Below, piece after piece: positions 5,806-7,720 of a DNA stretch of 7,720 nt. Location of the stretch: positions 10,775 through 18,494 of the forward strand of contig DIZC01000055.1 of NCBI GenBank assembly GCA_002429315.1. Reading direction: 5' to 3'. The notes beneath the pieces are model-generated. The model was not told where the DNA came from. It saw only the letters and a program-made list of their open reading frames with translations, and ran no database searches. This stretch comes from Alphaproteobacteria bacterium UBA6038 (GTDB lineage Bacteria > Pseudomonadota > Alphaproteobacteria > Micropepsales > Micropepsaceae). The first letter of the stretch is position 1. Each line of letters starts with the position of its first letter. Both the position numbers and the translations under genes were made by a program.

Positions 5806-7308
5806 TCAAGGCCGCGGCTTATCGCAGGCGCCCTGGGCGAGAATAAGGAAGTTCATCCGCTCCTTGCGCGTTTTGCTCGTGAGCAGCGTCGCCTCAACGT
5901 CGCCCTGCATGGCGCGATCCTCAAGCCTGGCGCCGTAGGTTTGCGTGACATATGTCCGCAGCCGTTGTGGCACATTACCATCGCCTTGCCACACGACGAG
6001 GCATTCGCCGGGTACCGGTGGACCGAAGGCGCGAGCGGGCGCCTGCGGCGTCACCACGCGCGCATCCGGGAAGCTGAGCCGCAGATTGCCGGCGAGCCCC
6101 GCCTCCGGCGCCGCGATGGTGCCGTCGAGGAATCCCGCCTGCCGGAATGCATCGGCATAGCGCGGCATCGGCCAGTACTCGCGGCAGTGCTTGCAGCTTG
6201 CGGCGTGCGTTTCGTAGCTCCAGATGCGGCCGGCGATGGCGGCGACCGCGCACAAGACAACGACTCCGGCAATTCGCTTGTCGCGTTTCTGCGTGTCAGC
6301 GCCATATGCCAGTTGCGCGCGCAGGAAGAGATAGATCGGCAACGGCAGCAGGCCGGGATAGACCCAGCTCGCCTTCGCATCGCGTGCATGGAACAGCAGC
6401 ATCGCCGCGGCAGCGGCGATCAGCGCGGCAAGCATGGCGATCTTAAGAAAGCGCAGCCAGGTCTGCTCGCGATCTTCGCTGCGCAACGGCTTGGCCGCAC
6501 GCGGATACAAAGCCGGGAACACAAGCACGGCGGGCAAGGCGAAGACGATCAGCGCCACTGCGAACCCGCGCAGGATTGCGAACGCGCTCGGCACGGGGGC
6601 CAGTGGGGCGCCCGCGAAAGCATAGGGCGCGAAATACGCATACGGCGCAACGATGACGAGAGCGACCGCAGCGGCGATGGCGAGCGGCGGCAAGCGAAGA
6701 CGCGCGCGCAGTTCCGGCGTCAGCGCCGCCGCAACCGACATTCCAAACGGCAGCACAAGGAACACATAACTCGAAAGCACACCCAATCCGGTGACCGCAC
6801 CGAGCACGACGTAATCGCCGATGCCGCCCCGCGTCAGGGCGCGCACATCGGCCCACAGATACGCGGCGCACAGGGTGGAAAGCAGCACGGTTTCCATACT
6901 GCCGACATGGACGAGCCAGCCCATTCCGAATGTCGCCAGCAGCAGGAACGCGGCCAATGCCGCGCGGCGCGTGTCGCCGATCATCGCCCGTGCGGCGGCG
7001 AAATAGGCGATGAGCCCGAGCGCGAGTACCGCTTCGCGCAACAGAAACAGCGCCACGCGGCTGTTCTGGCTGGCGGCCAGCGTCACCCAGGACAGCCAGG
7101 TGGCCAGCGGCGGATGATCGGGCCGGTAGCTCCATCGGAAGCTCTGCCCGAACAGCGTCTGTTCGGCTTCGCCGAGATTGAGATTTGGACTCAGCAGGAA
7201 CCGCACCAGGACGTGAACGGCGCAATAGAGCAGGAGCAGCGAAACGACCGTTCGCGCCTCTTGCAGCGAGTCCCAGAAGCTTTGCCGCGGACGGGTTGGT
7301 GCACTCAT
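5806..7308 (-). CDS. Integral-membrane glycosyltransferase, PMT/ArnT-like (GT39/GT83 superfamily)
   Basis: This polyprenyl-phosphate-sugar-dependent glycosyltransferase probably transfers a sugar to an envelope lipid or glycan on the periplasmic side of the inner membrane. The 500-residue protein has about ten hydrophobic segments between residues 20 and 362 (for example 21-39, 87-105, 117-134, 165-187, 207-224, 247-266, 288-305, 316-333 and 346-360). The first outer loop carries the family's acidic motif (NLGEAEQ, 44-50), then RPDHPPLATWLSW (62-74), the PMT_2 hallmark. A soluble C-terminal domain follows (about 365-500), with a CKHC pair (372-375). The acceptor cannot be named; ArnT itself adds L-Ara4N to lipid A, but that specificity is not shown here. 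A GTG 30 bp upstream (7338) could extend the protein, but the ATG at 7308 has an excellent Shine-Dalgarno. It is co-directional with the export cassette 47 bp downstream, so co-transcription is possible. Confidence 0.88.
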   Translation of the reverse strand: MSAPTRPRQSFWDSLQEARTVVSLLLLYCAVHVLVRFLLSPNLNLGEAEQTLFGQSFRWSYRPDHPPLATWLSWVTLAASQNSRVALFLLREAVLALGLIAYFAAARAMIGDTRRAALAAFLLLATFGMGWLVHVGSMETVLLSTLCAAYLWADVRALTRGGIGDYVVLGAVTGLGVLSSYVFLVLPFGMSVAAALTPELRARLRLPPLAIAAAVALVIVAPYAYFAPYAFAGAPLAPVPSAFAILRGFAVALIVFALPAVLVFPALYPRAAKPLRSEDREQTWLRFLKIAMLAALIAAAAAMLLFHARDAKASWVYPGLLPLPIYLFLRAQLAYGADTQKRDKRIAGVVVLCAVAAIAGRIWSYETHAASCKHCREYWPMPRYADAFRQAGFLDGTIAAPEAGLAGNLRLSFPDARVVTPQAPARAFGPPVPGECLVVWQGDGNVPQRLRTYVTQTYGARLEDRAMQGDVEATLLTSKTRKERMNFLILAQGACDKPRP

Positions 7309-7313
7309 GCGAG

Positions 7314-7320
7314 TCCCTTC
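7314..7320 (-). promoter_or_regulatory. Shine-Dalgarno that decides the glycosyltransferase start
   Basis: Minus-strand GAAGGGA lies 5 nt before the ATG at 7306-7308. The alternative upstream GTG at 7336-7338 would place this site inside the coding region and has no comparable motif, so the shorter 500-residue form is preferred. Confidence 0.7.
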
Positions 7321-7394
7321 TGCCCGACATCTACGCACGTCAGGCGGCGGGACCTCAACATCTGGGACCCACCGTCGACGCGCGCGGCCATTTG

Positions 7395-7420
7395 TTTAAC
7401 CGCCGTTAAGGCTTAACGGC
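7395..7420. promoter_or_regulatory. Operator-like palindrome with three TTAA boxes in a divergent promoter region
   Basis: GCCGTTAAG (7402-7410) and CTTAACGGC (7412-7420) form a perfect 9-bp inverted repeat around a single G. A further TTAA at 7396-7399 lies 6 nt before the TTAA at 7406-7409, and a third is at 7413-7416. It is the most AT-rich part of the 143-bp space between the glycosyltransferase gene and the divergent penicillin-binding protein gene, where both promoters should lie. TTAA pairs recall the CtrA box of Alphaproteobacteria (TTAA-N7-TTAA), but the spacings here are N6 and N3, so CtrA binding is only a possibility. I see no convincing -35/-10 pair. Confidence 0.5.
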
Positions 7421-7425
7421 TTAGA

Positions 7426-7444
7426 AACCCTTTGCGAAAGGGTT
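7426..7444 (+). promoter_or_regulatory. Hairpin enclosing the Shine-Dalgarno of the penicillin-binding protein gene
   Basis: AACCCTTT (7426-7433) and AAAGGGTT (7437-7444) form a perfect 8-bp stem around GCG. The 3' arm contains AAAGGG (7437-7442), the best ribosome-binding sequence for the ATG at 7452, with 9-nt spacing. In the folded mRNA this site would be paired. It may limit translation or respond to a factor that opens the stem. It is not a convincing terminator, because no T-run follows and a gene starts at once. Confidence 0.55.
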
Positions 7445-7451
7445 GGCGGGC

Positions 7452-7720
7452 ATGCCGGCGCCGAAGATCGAACCGCATCTCCGCAAGCGCATGCAGGCCG
7501 CGGCCGAGCATGCGTCCAAGGCTTCCCACCCGTCGCGGACACTGCAGAAGCCGAAGCGCAAGCGCACCTGGCCGTACGCCCTCGCGCTCATCTGCGCCTG
7601 GGGCCTCATCGTCGGCGCGGTGTTCCTGTTCCACTGGATTTCCGAGCTTCCCGATACCAACAATCTGCTGCTGAAAGGGCCGTCGCACGACATCACCATC
7701 GTGGATCGCGACGGCCGCCT
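7452..7720 (+). CDS. Class A penicillin-binding protein (PBP1A-like transglycosylase/transpeptidase), N-terminal part
   Basis: Bifunctional PBPs polymerise and cross-link peptidoglycan on the outer face of the inner membrane. Only the first 89 codons plus two bases are in the window, and the gene runs off the right edge with the frame open. The visible part has a basic cytoplasmic N-terminus of about 39 residues (LQKPKRKRTW at 31-40) and a membrane anchor (about 41-61, YALALICAWGLIVGAVFLF). SELPDTNNLLLKGPSHDITI (64-83) and VDRDGRL follow, which resemble the segment just before the transglycosylase domain in alphaproteobacterial PBP1A proteins. None of the catalytic motifs are inside the window, so the class A assignment rests on this N-terminal resemblance. 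The ATG at 7452 fits a Shine-Dalgarno (AAAGGG) 9 nt upstream that lies in a hairpin. It is divergent from the glycosyltransferase gene. Confidence 0.82.
   Translation, partial: MPAPKIEPHLRKRMQAAAEHASKASHPSRTLQKPKRKRTWPYALALICAWGLIVGAVFLFHWISELPDTNNLLLKGPSHDITIVDRDGR

Noticed and set aside
5680..7416. A 578-codon open frame on the + strand antisense to the glycosyltransferase gene
   Set aside because: The minus-strand frame has clear membrane helices and PMT motifs. The + frame is low-complexity, rich in Arg, Gln and His, with no domain.
7396..7416. Canonical CtrA binding site
   Set aside because: The TTAA boxes are spaced by 6 and 3 nt rather than 7, so I report a palindrome of unknown regulator instead of a CtrA box.

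Overview
The window is GC-rich (roughly two thirds G+C by eye) and almost fully coding. It looks like an alphaproteobacterial chromosome. The reasons are the class A penicillin-binding protein N-terminus at the right end, TTAA-rich promoter motifs, and intergenic palindromes of the 'PPLEGGSKFAERSEA...' type. All of these are recalled as common in that class. The order and genus cannot be fixed from this sequence alone.

Left part (1-2405, + strand). A short palindromic intergenic repeat (1-72) precedes aprB and aprA, the two subunits of dissimilatory adenylylsulfate (APS) reductase. The genes overlap by one base (TGATG) and should be translated as a coupled pair. Taxonomic context suggests the oxidative direction (sulfite + AMP to APS) in a sulfur oxidiser, rather than sulfate reduction. 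No partner gene (sat, aprM, qmo, hdr, dsr or sox) lies inside the window, and nothing related to sulfur follows aprA.

Middle part (2444-5758, - strand, convergent with aprBA). This is a three-gene MacAB-like export cassette, in transcription order: a periplasmic adaptor (HlyD/MacA family), an ABC ATPase (LolD/MacB type) joined to it by a 4-bp ATGA overlap, and a FtsX/MacB-type permease. The ATPase and permease are separate proteins, unlike the fused MacB of E. coli. Between them sits a block of hairpin-rich repeat sequence. One repeat runs into the ATPase reading frame and supplies its last ~23 residues. The other is a 132-bp element with 26-bp terminal inverted repeats that are themselves hairpins.

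Right part (5806-7720). A PMT/ArnT-like integral-membrane glycosyltransferase (- strand) lies 47 bp upstream of the export cassette in the same direction and may be co-transcribed with it. It is divergent from the start of a class A penicillin-binding protein (+ strand, cut by the window edge). The 143-bp divergent intergenic region holds a 19-nt operator-like palindrome with three TTAA boxes, and a perfect hairpin that encloses the Shine-Dalgarno sequence of the penicillin-binding protein gene.

Overall this is one energy-metabolism pair (aprBA) next to a group of cell-envelope genes. I see no CRISPR array, tRNA, rRNA or transposase gene. The most notable features are the repeat insertion inside the export operon and the structured leader of the penicillin-binding protein gene. 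No wholly new gene system is evident.
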